64,000 bases of DNA from Nocardia carnea NBRC 14403 (GTDB taxonomy: Bacteria > Actinomycetota > Actinomycetes > Mycobacteriales > Mycobacteriaceae). Both the position numbers and the translations under genes were made by a program. The stretch lies in the NCBI RefSeq assembly GCF_000308515.1, contig NZ_BAFV01000124.1, forward strand, positions 87,348-151,347, given 5' to 3'. The notes beneath the pieces were generated by a model. That model saw only the letters and a list, made by a program, of their open reading frames with translations, did no database searches and was not told the origin of the DNA. Shown here one piece after another: positions 16,227 through 25,026 of the stretch (positions are counted from its first letter, which is position 1; every line of letters starts with the position of its first letter).

Positions 16227-17114
16227 TCACCGGTTGCCCGGCGCGACGCTCCCCGGGGACTCTTCGGCGAACTCGTCGCGCAGGGCCGCGACGAGTGTTT
16301 CCGGCGGGATCGTGCGCGGCCGGTCGCTCACCTGACCGTCGCCGAGCTCGATCAGGCGCCAGGCGCCATCGGCGCGCAGCGCGAAATCTGCCGTGACGAA
16401 GGGCAGCCCGAGATCGCGGATCGGCTGTTGCGCGATGGCGGTATCGAAGTCCGGGGAGGGGGTGTCCTGTGGACTGTCGGGGTGGGGGCCGACGATGTGA
16501 CAGTTACCGCCGATCCACCAGGTCCGAATCTCGGCGGATACGAACGGCTCATAAGCGCGCAGTACGAAACCGCCGGTCAGGTCCGCACCGCGCAATTCCC
16601 GGAACCGGCTCGCCACCCGCCAGGCCGCCGTGCCGTCACCGGTCTCGGGTATGAAGGCGGCGTCGTTCCAGTAGTGCTTCATCGATTTCGTGTAGTCGCG
16701 CAGCACGGCGGGGCCCGCGCCGAGCCGTTGCCGTGCCCGGTCGAATTCCACCCGCGCGGTGCCCGTTGTCCATACCGACCGGGGCGTCAGTGTGGTGAGT
16801 TCGGCGTACCAGCCGGGCATTTCGTGTGCGCGCCGGTAGTGCGGGGGTGTGGTGCGCAGGACGATATTCCGGCTGAGCAGGGCCTCGGTGAGTTCGGCGT
16901 ACCGCTCGCTACGCACCATCCAGCCGCGGTATACGGCAACCCCCTCGGCCTGGACTCGCCGTACCGCTTCCTCCGCACCGCCGGGCCGGGTGAGGTGGTC
17001 GTGATCGACCAGCGCCACATCGATCCCGAGGGTGCGCGCGGCCGCGGCCTCGGCAGCGAAATGGTCGTCGGCGCGGCGGGGACGGAGTGGATCGGCGGGT
17101 ACGAGCAGGATCAT
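16227..17114 (-). CDS. ATP-grasp domain protein
   Basis: A 295-residue protein of the ATP-grasp type. The N-terminal 100 residues form a small alpha/beta domain (MILLVPADPL...), the middle has KSMKHYWNDAAFIPETG, and the C-terminal third has the nucleotide- and Mg-binding strand pattern, with FVLRAYEPF, FVTADFALRADGAWRLIELGDGQVSD. The E-L-G-D-G-Q segment probably supplies metal ligands. Such proteins ligate a carboxylate to an amine or thiol, but the substrate is unknown and no clear biosynthetic neighbours are present. The ATG at 17114 is used. Confidence 0.8.
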   Translation of the reverse strand: MILLVPADPLRPRRADDHFAAEAAAARTLGIDVALVDHDHLTRPGGAEEAVRRVQAEGVAVYRGWMVRSERYAELTEALLSRNIVLRTTPPHYRRAHEMPGWYAELTTLTPRSVWTTGTARVEFDRARQRLGAGPAVLRDYTKSMKHYWNDAAFIPETGDGTAAWRVASRFRELRGADLTGGFVLRAYEPFVSAEIRTWWIGGNCHIVGPHPDSPQDTPSPDFDTAIAQQPIRDLGLPFVTADFALRADGAWRLIELGDGQVSDRPRTIPPETLVAALRDEFAEESPGSVAPGNR

Positions 17115-17181
17115 GGCCGATATCGTCGCCGAACGGTATGGCCGGCCCAACCGGTTTTCGCTGCGTTGCCTGCTGTCCGGG

Positions 17182-17904
17182 TCAGTGCAGGAGTGTGCCC
17201 AGCTGCCGGGCGGCTTCGGTGACGGCGGTGGCGAGCGCGCGCTCGTCGTCGATCTCGAATACCGAGATTCCGATCGAGGACAGCGGTGCGCCGCGGCGGC
17301 GGGGGATCAGGGCCGAGAGGCCGTACACCGTGGAGACGACCTCGCCGCGCGTGACCGCGTAGCCCCGGTGGCGGGCCGCCTCCACCTCCGGGCGTTCGCC
17401 GGGGGCCGGTGGCAGGGCGGCCAGCATGGCCAATCCGGCCGATCCCCGGTCGATGGCGTGTACCTGGCCCGGCCGGAACGCCACATGGACCTCGGCATTG
17501 CGTGGTTCCACGACTACCAGCGCGCGCACCTCGGACGCGCTCTCGCGGAGTACGAGGTGGACGGTGGCGCGCGTACGTTCGGCGAGGTCCTCCATCACCG
17601 GCCGGGCCACGGTCCGTAGATCCTGTTCCACCGGCTCGGCCAGCGTGACCAGGCCCGTGCCGAGCGTGACCCGTTTGGTGTCGTCGCGGCGGCACAGGCG
17701 GTGGGCCTCGAGGGTGCGGACCAGCCGATGCGCGACAGTCCGGTGCACGCCGACCGCGTCGGCTAGATCGCTGGTCGACAGCCCGTGCGGGTGACGGGAG
17801 AGCACCTCGAGGATCGCCAATCCGTGGTGCAGCGTTTTCGACATCCCGGAGTCGAGCTCGACCGCGGGCGTGTGTTCGCCGTCCGGTGCCGTGCTGTGGT
17901 TCAT
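17182..17904 (-). CDS. IclR family transcriptional regulator
   Basis: A 240-residue regulator with an N-terminal winged helix (KTLHHGLAILEVLSRHPHGLSTSDLADAVGVHRTVAHRLVRTLE) and a C-terminal IclR effector domain that binds a small aromatic or organic acid in the family. The ATG at 17904 follows AAGAAGGACGAG with good spacing; an upstream in-frame GTG at 17937 is an alternative. It is divergent from the catabolic operon beginning at 18034, and a palindromic site lies between them, so it is the likely regulator of that operon. Confidence 0.9.
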   Translation of the reverse strand: MNHSTAPDGEHTPAVELDSGMSKTLHHGLAILEVLSRHPHGLSTSDLADAVGVHRTVAHRLVRTLEAHRLCRRDDTKRVTLGTGLVTLAEPVEQDLRTVARPVMEDLAERTRATVHLVLRESASEVRALVVVEPRNAEVHVAFRPGQVHAIDRGSAGLAMLAALPPAPGERPEVEAARHRGYAVTRGEVVSTVYGLSALIPRRRGAPLSSIGISVFEIDDERALATAVTEAARQLGTLLH

Positions 17905-17952
17905 CTCGTCCTTCTTGACTTCTGTGAGGGCGGACACTTAGCCTTCATGCAT

Positions 17953-17979
17953 ATCGCACAGTGTGTGCGATTATCGCAC
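17953..17979. promoter_or_regulatory. Candidate IclR operator: palindrome plus third half-site
   Basis: ATCGCACA-GTG-TGTGCGAT at 17953-17971 is a perfect inverted repeat with eight-base arms. ATCGCAC occurs again directly at 17973-17979, giving three half-sites in 27 bp. It lies between the divergent IclR gene and the SnoaL-led operon. IclR proteins often bind as pairs of dimers to such extended sites. Confidence 0.65.
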
Positions 17980-18033
17980 GGTCGCAGGGTGGGGGCAAGC
18001 CGGCCGATCAGCGATCACCCGAGGAGAATGTCG

Positions 18034-18480
18034 ATGAACACGGTGTCGCCCGGAGGTCTGCCCGATCCGGCCACGGTGGCCGCGGTCCACCAGTTGTACG
18101 GGTTCCAGAGCCACTCCATAGACAACGGCCGCGCCGCCGACTGGGCGGCCACGTTCACCATGGCCGGGGAATTCCATTCGCCGAGCTATCCCGAACCGGT
18201 GGTGGGCCGGGCTGCGCTCACCGACTTCGCCCGCGGCTTCTACGAGGCGGCGCAGGCGGCGGACGAGATCCAGCGGCACGTGGTCACGAATATCGCGATC
18301 CGGCAGCTCGACGACGCGACGCTCGAGGCCGGTGCCTATCTGCAGATAGTCGCGACCCCTCGCGGCGGCCGCTCGCGGCTGGTGCGGATGACCACCTTCG
18401 AGGACCGCCTCCAGCGCACCGACGGCGGCTGGGCGATCGCCCGTCGCCGCGTTTCGCGCGACGACACACCTCCGGCATAA
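18034..18480 (+). CDS. SnoaL-like (NTF2 superfamily) protein
   Basis: A 148-residue single NTF2-like domain of the SnoaL type: VHQLYGFQSHSIDNGRAADWAATFTMAGEFHSP in the first half, GRAALTDFARGFYE and a closing ARRRVSRDD. The Tyr/His/Asp residues seen here are those that often line the pocket in ring-hydroxylating small subunits, ketosteroid-isomerase-like enzymes and cyclases. The second ATG (18034) is preferred because GAGGAG ends seven bases before it; the first (18028) is too close. It heads the catabolic operon and might isomerise or dehydrate a ring intermediate, which is inference. Confidence 0.8.
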   Translation: MNTVSPGGLPDPATVAAVHQLYGFQSHSIDNGRAADWAATFTMAGEFHSPSYPEPVVGRAALTDFARGFYEAAQAADEIQRHVVTNIAIRQLDDATLEAGAYLQIVATPRGGRSRLVRMTTFEDRLQRTDGGWAIARRRVSRDDTPPA

Positions 18481-18530
18481 CGCCGGCCACCTCGACTTTC
18501 TCCCATTTTCATCTCAGGAAGGACCAGGAA

Positions 18531-19367
18531 ATGAGCACCACCACGGACCGGGACAATCCGGGCCGCACCGATGCGACCCCGATGACCGCGCAATACCCGG
18601 AAATGGCGGGCAAGGTCGCTGTTGTCACCGGTGCGGCCCAGGGGATGGGTGCGGTCTTCGCGGCGGGGCTGGCCGCGCGCGGAGTATCGGTGGTGGCCGC
18701 GGATATCAACGAGGACCAGGTTGTCACCACCGCGGACCGGATCAACGCCGAACTCGCCGGGAACGGGGCGGACGTACCGGCGGGCCGGATCGTCGGTATG
18801 CGGGCCGATGTCACCGCGCCCGCCGACCACGAAGAACTCGCCCGGCGGGCAATCGCCGAATTCGAGCGGATCGACTTCTGGATCAACAACGCCGGTATCT
18901 TCCCGTTCGCGCCGGCCGAGGATATCTCGCCCGAGCAGATCGGCGCGACCCTGCGGGTGAACGTCGAGGGCGTGCTGTACGGCGCGCAGGCCGCGGCGCG
19001 GCATATGCGACCCGGCGGCGCGATCGTGAACATGTCGTCGGTGTCCGCGCTGCGGGTGCGGAAGGGCCGGGGCGCCTACTGCACCTCCAAGGCCGCAGTC
19101 GCGCATATGACCGAATCACTGGCAGTCGAATTCGGTGACAAAGGGATCCGGGTGAATTCCATCGCCCCCGGCTACATCGATACCGCCATGACCCGCTGGG
19201 TCCAGGACGATCCCGCCGCGCTCGCGCACGCCCTCGAGGTGGTCCCGCTACACCGGCTCGGTTCGCCGGAGGAGGTGTTCGGGCCGCTGCTGTTCCTGCT
19301 GTCCGACAGCGCCCGCTACATCACCGGCCACAGCATCGCCGTCGACGGCGGGTCGCGCCATGTCTGA
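18531..19367 (+). CDS. SDR oxidoreductase of the catabolic operon (first)
   Basis: A 278-residue short-chain dehydrogenase with a 25-residue polar N-terminal extension. TGAAQGMG is the nucleotide motif, INNAGIFP and NMSSVSALRVRKGRGAYCTSK hold the catalytic Ser and Y-C-T-S-K. The ADIN following the second strand carries an Asp that favours NAD over NADP. It overlaps the next SDR by eight bases. It would oxidise a ring hydroxyl of the operon's substrate, which is unidentified. Confidence 0.9.
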   Translation: MSTTTDRDNPGRTDATPMTAQYPEMAGKVAVVTGAAQGMGAVFAAGLAARGVSVVAADINEDQVVTTADRINAELAGNGADVPAGRIVGMRADVTAPADHEELARRAIAEFERIDFWINNAGIFPFAPAEDISPEQIGATLRVNVEGVLYGAQAAARHMRPGGAIVNMSSVSALRVRKGRGAYCTSKAAVAHMTESLAVEFGDKGIRVNSIAPGYIDTAMTRWVQDDPAALAHALEVVPLHRLGSPEEVFGPLLFLLSDSARYITGHSIAVDGGSRHV

Positions 19368-20142
19368 CCGCCCGGACTATCCCGGAGTCGTCCTGGTGAC
19401 CGGTGCCGCGGCCGGTATGGGCGCGGCCCATGCGCGGGCGCTCGGCGCACTCGGCACCCATGTCTGTGCCGCGGATATCACCGACACCACCGAACTGGTC
19501 GCGGAGATCACCGCGGCCGGTGGTTCGGCCAGCGCGCATCTGCTCGATGTCGCCGACCGATCGGCCTGGGACCGGGTCGTCGACGAGATTCGTACGCAAC
19601 GTGGGGAACTCGGCGGCCTGGTCAACAATGCCGGTATCTCGCGGCGGCTGGAATTCACCGACACCCCGGACGAGATCTGGGAGAAAACGCTGCGGATCAA
19701 CCTGTCCGGCCCCTTCTACGGGATGCAGGCCGTGGCGCCGCTCATGCGTGATTCCGGCGGCGGATCCATCGTGAACATCTCCTCGATCACCGGGCAGATC
19801 GGCTACTTCTCCCCGGCGTACTCGGCCAGCAAATGGGGGCTGACCGGGCTGTCGAAATCGGCGGCGGGCGGCCTGGCGAAATGGGGTATCCGGGTCAACT
19901 CGGTCCATCCGGGTCTGGTCGGGACCGCCCTGGTCACCGGTTCGGGCGGGTTCGTGGAATCGTCGCTGCGGTCCATTCCGATGGGGCGGATGGGCGCGCC
20001 CGAGGAGATCACCGACGCCGTACTGCATCTGCTGTCGAACCGGTCGAGCTATATGACCGGCAGCGAGGTCACCGTCGACGGCGGACTGGTGTCCAACGGC
20101 CTGTACCACCGCATCGTCGCCGATACCGAGGGGAGCCTGTAA
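19360..20142 (+). CDS. SDR oxidoreductase of the catabolic operon (second)
   Basis: A 260-residue short-chain dehydrogenase. TGAAAGMG is the cofactor motif, NNAGISRRLEF follows, and NISSITGQIGYFSPAYSASKWG carries the catalytic Ser and Y-S-A-S-K. AADIT after strand two suggests NAD use. It overlaps the SDR before it by eight bases, and its TAA shares one base with the ATG of the flavoprotein behind it. Two dissimilar SDRs in a row suggest two different hydroxyl or keto positions are handled. Confidence 0.9.
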   Translation: MSDRPDYPGVVLVTGAAAGMGAAHARALGALGTHVCAADITDTTELVAEITAAGGSASAHLLDVADRSAWDRVVDEIRTQRGELGGLVNNAGISRRLEFTDTPDEIWEKTLRINLSGPFYGMQAVAPLMRDSGGGSIVNISSITGQIGYFSPAYSASKWGLTGLSKSAAGGLAKWGIRVNSVHPGLVGTALVTGSGGFVESSLRSIPMGRMGAPEEITDAVLHLLSNRSSYMTGSEVTVDGGLVSNGLYHRIVADTEGSL

Positions 20143-21581
20143 TGGATGACGAATTCGATGTCATCGTCATCGGCGGCGGTGGGGCCGGCCTGGCGGCCGC
20201 GGTCTCCGCGGCCGAAGACGGTGCCTCGGTGCTGCTGTTCGAATCCGAACGGGAACTCGGCGGCTCCACCCAGCTGTCCGCGGGCCTGTTCACCGCGGCG
20301 GGAACCAGTGTGCAGCGGGCCCTCGGGATCGAGGATTCGCCGGACAAGTTCTTCCAGCACTACATGGACCTCAACCAGTGGGTGTTGCGCCCGGGGCTGA
20401 TCCACGCCTTCTGCGAGAATGCCGGACCGACACTCGAATGGCTCATCGGCCTCGGACTCGAGGTTCCGGCGGCCGTTTCCGGTAATGCACACCAGCCGGG
20501 CCTGACCCGCGCGGGAGTGGAGGACGTGTGGCGCGGGCACGTACCGAAGGACCAGGGCTACGGCCTCGTCCAGGTCCTGGCCGGGGCCGCCCGTGCGCAC
20601 AGTGTCGAGGTCGTGCTGGGTACCCGGGTGGAGAAACTGCTGGTCCAGCAAGGGCGTGTGGCGGGAGTCGTCGCCGACGGGATCGACATGCAGGCGAAAG
20701 CTGTCGTCGTCGCCTCCGGTGGTTTCGCCCGGGATCCCGAGTTCCTCGACCGCTATTTCCCGGACGTGCGCGAGGCGGGCGAATCCTTGTTCGTGGTGGC
20801 CGCACCGGGCAGCCGGGGCGACCACCTGCGCTTCGGGGAGAACATCGGTGCGGCACTGACCGGCCACGGCTGGGGGCTGCTCATGCCCACCGTGTACTTC
20901 CAGCGGCAGCACCACTGGCAGTCCGGGTTCCCACCCGCCTCGCGAATCCATGTGAACCCGCAGGGCCGGCGTTTCATGGACGAGGACGCGTCTTATGCCG
21001 TGTCGACCGGAATCCTGGACCAGCACGGCGGCTACGGCTGGATGATCTTCGACGAGAAGGCCCGGACCGGACTTGCCCCCGGATACACCGACTGGACTGC
21101 CGAACGGGTGGCCGAGGAGGTCGCGGCCGGACGTACGGTGCGGGCCGGCAGCTGGGACGAGCTCGCGGCAGCCATCGGAGTCCCGGCCGCTGCCCTGCGC
21201 ACGAGTATCGATCGGTGGAACGCCGAGGTGCCCGCGGGCCAGGACACCGAATTCCGCCGGCACGTTTCTCTGGCCGCGAAAGGTGTGACCGAGCCGCTGG
21301 ACCCGATCGAAACCGGCCCCTTCTACGCGGCCAGGATCCTGCCCGCGGAGCTGGTCTGCACCCACACCGGCCTCGAGATCGACGCACGTGCCGCCGTACT
21401 CGATACCACCGGAGCGCCGGTGGCAGGACTGTTCGCCGCCGGTGAGGCGGGCGGCGGGGTCCTCGGACAGCGCTACGTCGGCGGCGGCAACGCTGTCGCC
21501 AACGCGCTCACCATGGGCCGGATCGCCGGCCGCAGCGCGGCGCTCGCGTCGCGCCCCCTTTCGAACGCACAAGGACGATGA
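20142..21581 (+). CDS. FAD_binding_2 dehydrogenase (ketosteroid-dehydrogenase/fumarate-reductase-like)
   Basis: A 479-residue flavoprotein. The FAD motif VIVIGGGGAGLAAAVSAAEDG is at residues 7-27, VVVASGGFARDPEF in the middle, and the C-terminal GQRYVGGGNAVANALTMGRIAGRSAA closes the FAD site. Relatives include 3-ketosteroid delta-1-dehydrogenases, fumarate reductases and the desaturases of alicyclic acid catabolism. It probably introduces a carbon-carbon double bond next to a keto group. The ATG shares a base with the preceding TAA. Within this operon it is the candidate ring-aromatising step. Confidence 0.88.
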   Translation: MDDEFDVIVIGGGGAGLAAAVSAAEDGASVLLFESERELGGSTQLSAGLFTAAGTSVQRALGIEDSPDKFFQHYMDLNQWVLRPGLIHAFCENAGPTLEWLIGLGLEVPAAVSGNAHQPGLTRAGVEDVWRGHVPKDQGYGLVQVLAGAARAHSVEVVLGTRVEKLLVQQGRVAGVVADGIDMQAKAVVVASGGFARDPEFLDRYFPDVREAGESLFVVAAPGSRGDHLRFGENIGAALTGHGWGLLMPTVYFQRQHHWQSGFPPASRIHVNPQGRRFMDEDASYAVSTGILDQHGGYGWMIFDEKARTGLAPGYTDWTAERVAEEVAAGRTVRAGSWDELAAAIGVPAAALRTSIDRWNAEVPAGQDTEFRRHVSLAAKGVTEPLDPIETGPFYAARILPAELVCTHTGLEIDARAAVLDTTGAPVAGLFAAGEAGGGVLGQRYVGGGNAVANALTMGRIAGRSAALASRPLSNAQGR

Positions 21582-21582
21582 C

Positions 21583-22923
21583 ATGTTGGGAAACGAGCTG
21601 ATGCCCGAAGCAGCGCACCGCTCCGAATCGGCCGCCGGCACCGGCCCGGCCAAGGCGCAGTCGCCGGTGAAGGTGGTCCGCGCGGCGGTCGTCGGCACCG
21701 TCGTCGAATACTACGACTTCGGCATCTACGGCTATATGGCGACGGTGATCGCCTCGCTGTTCTTCGTCTCGGAGAACGATACGGCCGCGATGCTGGGAAC
21801 CTTCGCCGCCTTTGCGGTCGCGTTCTTCCTGCGGATCCCCGGCGGTATCTTCTTCGGCCATATCGGTGATCGCTACGGCCGCAAGAGCGCGCTCTCGTGG
21901 ACCATCCTGCTGATGGTGATCGCCACCGTGGTCATGGGCCTGCTACCCACCTATGTCACGCTCGGCGTCTGGGCCACGGCCATCCTTGTGCTGGCCCGGT
22001 GTGTGCAGGGTTTCGCCGCGGGCGGAGAACTCGGTGGCGCCAACGCCTTCGTCTCCGAATCGGCGCCGGCGCGCTGGCGGGCGACGCAGACCTCGATGGT
22101 GAACTCGGGCACCTACCTCGGCTCGCTCGTGGCCTCGCTGGTGGCGCTGGGCCTGACCTCGTTCTTCGACGAAGAAACCATCCTGTCCTGGGCCTGGCGT
22201 ATCCCGTTCCTGCTCAGTGTGGTGATCGGTGTCGTCGGCATCTGGATCCGCAATCATATGGAGGACACCCCGCAGTTCGAGAAGCTCTCCGAGAAGGGCG
22301 AGACGAAGAAGCTGCCGATCATGGAGTTGCTGAGCACCTCCGGCGGCGCGGTCGTGAAAATCATCTTTCTCGGTGCCCTGATCACCGGTGGCTACTACAT
22401 CGCCTCGGTGTACGCCGCCACCTATCTGCAGACCTCCGGCGGGCATTCCTCGACGATGGCGTTCCTGTCGACCTCGCTCGCACTGGTACTCGGTGTCATC
22501 ACCTTGCCGATCGCCGGCTATCTCGCCGACCGCTACGGCCGCAAACCGGTGTTGTTCGGCGGTAGCGCCGCCGCCGCGATCCTCGGCGTCCCCATGTTCA
22601 TGCTGATGTCCGGGTCCGGGGCATGGCAGGCAGTGGTCGGGCAGTCGGTGCTGTTCATCTGCGTCTCGGTCGTCAACGGCGCCTCGTATGTGACCTACGT
22701 GGAGATGCTCAAGGCCTCGGTGCGCTACAGCGGTCTGGCCCTGGGCAACAACACCACCAATATGCTGCTCGGCGGCACGGCGCCGTTCATCGCGACCTAC
22801 CTCATCGACCTCACCGGCAATTCGCTGGCGCCCGCCGCATACTTCGTGTTCTGCGCGCTCCTCACGCTGGTGACGGTCTTCTTCATCAAGGAAACCAAGG
22901 GCATCGCCCTGCGGGTGGACTGA
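21583..22923 (+). CDS. MFS transporter, metabolite:H+ symporter (MHS) type
   Basis: A 446-residue transporter with twelve predicted membrane helices. VEYYDFGIYGYMA in helix 1, the loop GDRYGRKSAL between helices 2 and 3, and LARCVQGFAAGGELGGA are typical of the MHS branch (ProP, KgtP, citrate and aromatic acid carriers), which bring organic acids in with protons. The ATG at 21583 comes just after the TGA of the flavoprotein. In this operon it probably imports the substrate. Confidence 0.9.
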   Translation: MLGNELMPEAAHRSESAAGTGPAKAQSPVKVVRAAVVGTVVEYYDFGIYGYMATVIASLFFVSENDTAAMLGTFAAFAVAFFLRIPGGIFFGHIGDRYGRKSALSWTILLMVIATVVMGLLPTYVTLGVWATAILVLARCVQGFAAGGELGGANAFVSESAPARWRATQTSMVNSGTYLGSLVASLVALGLTSFFDEETILSWAWRIPFLLSVVIGVVGIWIRNHMEDTPQFEKLSEKGETKKLPIMELLSTSGGAVVKIIFLGALITGGYYIASVYAATYLQTSGGHSSTMAFLSTSLALVLGVITLPIAGYLADRYGRKPVLFGGSAAAAILGVPMFMLMSGSGAWQAVVGQSVLFICVSVVNGASYVTYVEMLKASVRYSGLALGNNTTNMLLGGTAPFIATYLIDLTGNSLAPAAYFVFCALLTLVTVFFIKETKGIALRVD

Positions 22924-22969
22924 CCCCGCGCCGTCATCGACACATACTCGTCTTCCCGAGGAGGCAGGC

Positions 22970-24166
22970 ATGGCGTATTACCGCCGGCTCGGCGATGTTC
23001 CGCCGAAACGTCACACCCAGCACCGCGACGACAGCGGCCGGCTGTACTACGAAGAGCTGATGGGCGAGGAGGGCTTTTCCTCGGATTCGTCGCTGCTCTA
23101 TCACCGCGGTATACCGTCCGCGATCTCCGGATCGACCGTCTGGGAGCTCCCGGACCAGGCCACGGAACCGAATCATCCGCTGCGGCCGCGGCATCTGAAA
23201 CTGCACGAGCTGTTCCCGCAGGAGAGCTGGTCGCAGACCGATATCGTGACCGGACGCCGGCTGCTGCTGGGCAATGCCGATGTGCGGATCTCCTATGTGG
23301 TCGCGCAGCAGACCTCGCCGCTGTACCGCAACGCTCTCGGCGACGAGGTCGTCTACGTGGAATCCGGTGCGGCGCGGGTCGAAACGGTCTTCGGAGCGCT
23401 GGAGGCCCGGCCCGGCGACTACGTGGTGATCCCGACGTCCACGACCCATCGCTGGATTCCCCACGGCGACGAACCGGTGCGTGCGTACGCGATCGAATCG
23501 AGCAGCCATATCGCGCCGCCCAAACGCTATCTCTCGCGGTACGGGCAGCTCCTGGAGAACGCGCCGTACTGCGAACGCGATCTGCACGGGCCGTCGGAGG
23601 TCCTGCTCGCCGACGGCACGGATATCGAGGTGCTGGTCAAACACCGCACCTCCCGCGGGATCGTCGGCACCCGCATGGTGTACCCGCGGCACCCGTTCGA
23701 TGTGGTCGGCTGGGACGGTTGCCTGTACCCGTACACGTTCGATATCGAGGATTTCGAACCCATCACGGGTCGCGTGCACCAGCCTCCGCCGGTGCACCAA
23801 ACCTTCGAAGGCAACGGGTTCGTGGTGTGCAATTTCGTTCCCCGGAAGGTCGATTACCATCCGCTGGCCGTTCCGGTGCCCTACTACCACTCGAATGTCG
23901 ACTCCGACGAGGTGATGTTCTATTGCGGCGGGAACTACGAGGCGCGCAAGGGATCCGGGATCGGCCTCGGGTCGGTGTCGGTCCATCCCGGCGGCCACGC
24001 CCACGGTCCGCAACCGGGCGCTATGGAACGCTCCCTGGGGGTCGAGTCGGTCGAGGAGACCGCGGTCATGGTCGACACCTTCGCGCCGCTCGAACTGGGA
24101 GAAGGCGCGCTGGCCTGTGAGGATCCGGACTATGCCTGGTCGTGGCTGGGGGAGGCGGGCGAATGA
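22970..24166 (+). CDS. hmgA: Homogentisate 1,2-dioxygenase
   Basis: A 398-residue cupin-fold ring-cleaving dioxygenase that would convert homogentisate and O2 to maleylacetoacetate with ferrous iron. The N-terminal MAYYRRLGDVPPKRHTQHR and the C-terminal YYHSNVDSDEVMFYCGGNY plus SVHPGGHAHGPQPGA are the bacterial family's signature; His and Glu in the first and His in the second are the expected iron ligands. The short length matches the bacterial form rather than the ~445-residue animal enzyme. GAGGAGG precedes the ATG, and the TGA overlaps the next gene. Use of a substituted homogentisate is possible. Confidence 0.9.
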   Translation: MAYYRRLGDVPPKRHTQHRDDSGRLYYEELMGEEGFSSDSSLLYHRGIPSAISGSTVWELPDQATEPNHPLRPRHLKLHELFPQESWSQTDIVTGRRLLLGNADVRISYVVAQQTSPLYRNALGDEVVYVESGAARVETVFGALEARPGDYVVIPTSTTHRWIPHGDEPVRAYAIESSSHIAPPKRYLSRYGQLLENAPYCERDLHGPSEVLLADGTDIEVLVKHRTSRGIVGTRMVYPRHPFDVVGWDGCLYPYTFDIEDFEPITGRVHQPPPVHQTFEGNGFVVCNFVPRKVDYHPLAVPVPYYHSNVDSDEVMFYCGGNYEARKGSGIGLGSVSVHPGGHAHGPQPGAMERSLGVESVEETAVMVDTFAPLELGEGALACEDPDYAWSWLGEAGE

Positions 24167-25026
24167 TCCCCGCCCTGCTGCGCGGCCTGTGCGACGACGC
24201 GGCGCTGTTCCCACCCGGTAACGCACCACTGCCCGCCGCGCTCACCGCGCACGCCCGCTACCGCGACAGTGCCTTCGCGGCATTGGTCGGTCCGTTCATT
24301 TTCCCGATTCCCCGCCTCGCCGAACTCGCCGCGTCGCAACCCGCGCCGATCGAGGTGGTCCTCACCGCGCCCGAGGGCCCCGGGGCGGTGGCCATCGCTC
24401 TGGACCGGACCGCCGAGATCGCCGGGGTCACCGTCGTGGGCGTCGAAATCGCCGCCCGGCCAGGACAATCCGCGGAAGAGTTCTTCGCGGAGCTACCGGC
24501 GGCAAGACCGGGATGGCCGGAACTCGCCGTCTCGGTCGAGGTTCCCCGGGACAGCCGCCGGGCGCAATTCTTCGACCGGCTCGCGGACTCGCCGTATGTG
24601 GCGAAATTCCGCACCGGAGGGGTGGTCGCCGAGGCCTACCCGGACACACCGGAACTCGCCGCCGCGATCCGGTCGGCCGTCACCGCCGGCACTCCGTTCA
24701 AAGCGACCGCGGGCCTGCACCACGCGGTCCGCAATACCGATCCCGCCACCGGATTCGATCAGCACGGGTTCCTCAACCTGCTGCTCGCGACGCACCTGGC
24801 GCTGGCCGGCGCCGATACCGCCGAACTCGCCGACATACTGGCCGACCGTGACGGCCGTGCGATCGCCCAGCAGCTGGCCGCGCTCACCGACGAGGAGACC
24901 GCGGCCGTGCGAGCGGCGTTCCGCTCCTTCGGCACCTGCAGTATCGGCGACCCGTTGACCGAGCTGGTGGATCTGCATCTGCTTCCCGCCGCCCTGCGGC
25001 CCGTCCCCGAAAGTTCAGCACCATGA
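24163..25026 (+). CDS. Unrecognised protein embedded between dioxygenase and hydrolase genes
   Basis: A 287-residue soluble protein I cannot assign. It starts on an ATGA overlap with the dioxygenase stop and ends on an ATGA overlap with the fumarylacetoacetase start, so it is firmly part of this pathway. It shows alternating strands and helices with motifs CDDAALFPPGNAPL near the N-terminus, VAKFRTGGVVAEAYP, PFKATAGLHHAVRN and HGFLNLLLATHLALAGAD, which suggests a barrel-like enzyme with Lys, Arg and His in conserved places. No GST, DinB or cupin motif is visible. Its position would suit a maleylacetoacetate-handling step such as isomerisation, but that is speculation. Confidence 0.85.
   Translation: MIPALLRGLCDDAALFPPGNAPLPAALTAHARYRDSAFAALVGPFIFPIPRLAELAASQPAPIEVVLTAPEGPGAVAIALDRTAEIAGVTVVGVEIAARPGQSAEEFFAELPAARPGWPELAVSVEVPRDSRRAQFFDRLADSPYVAKFRTGGVVAEAYPDTPELAAAIRSAVTAGTPFKATAGLHHAVRNTDPATGFDQHGFLNLLLATHLALAGADTAELADILADRDGRAIAQQLAALTDEETAAVRAAFRSFGTCSIGDPLTELVDLHLLPAALRPVPESSAP

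Noticed and set aside
20049..21698. Long open frame on the minus strand opposite the FAD dehydrogenase (about 549 codons)
   Set aside because: It mirrors a gene with clear FAD motifs. Long antisense frames are expected in high-GC genes, and its translation shows no domain pattern.
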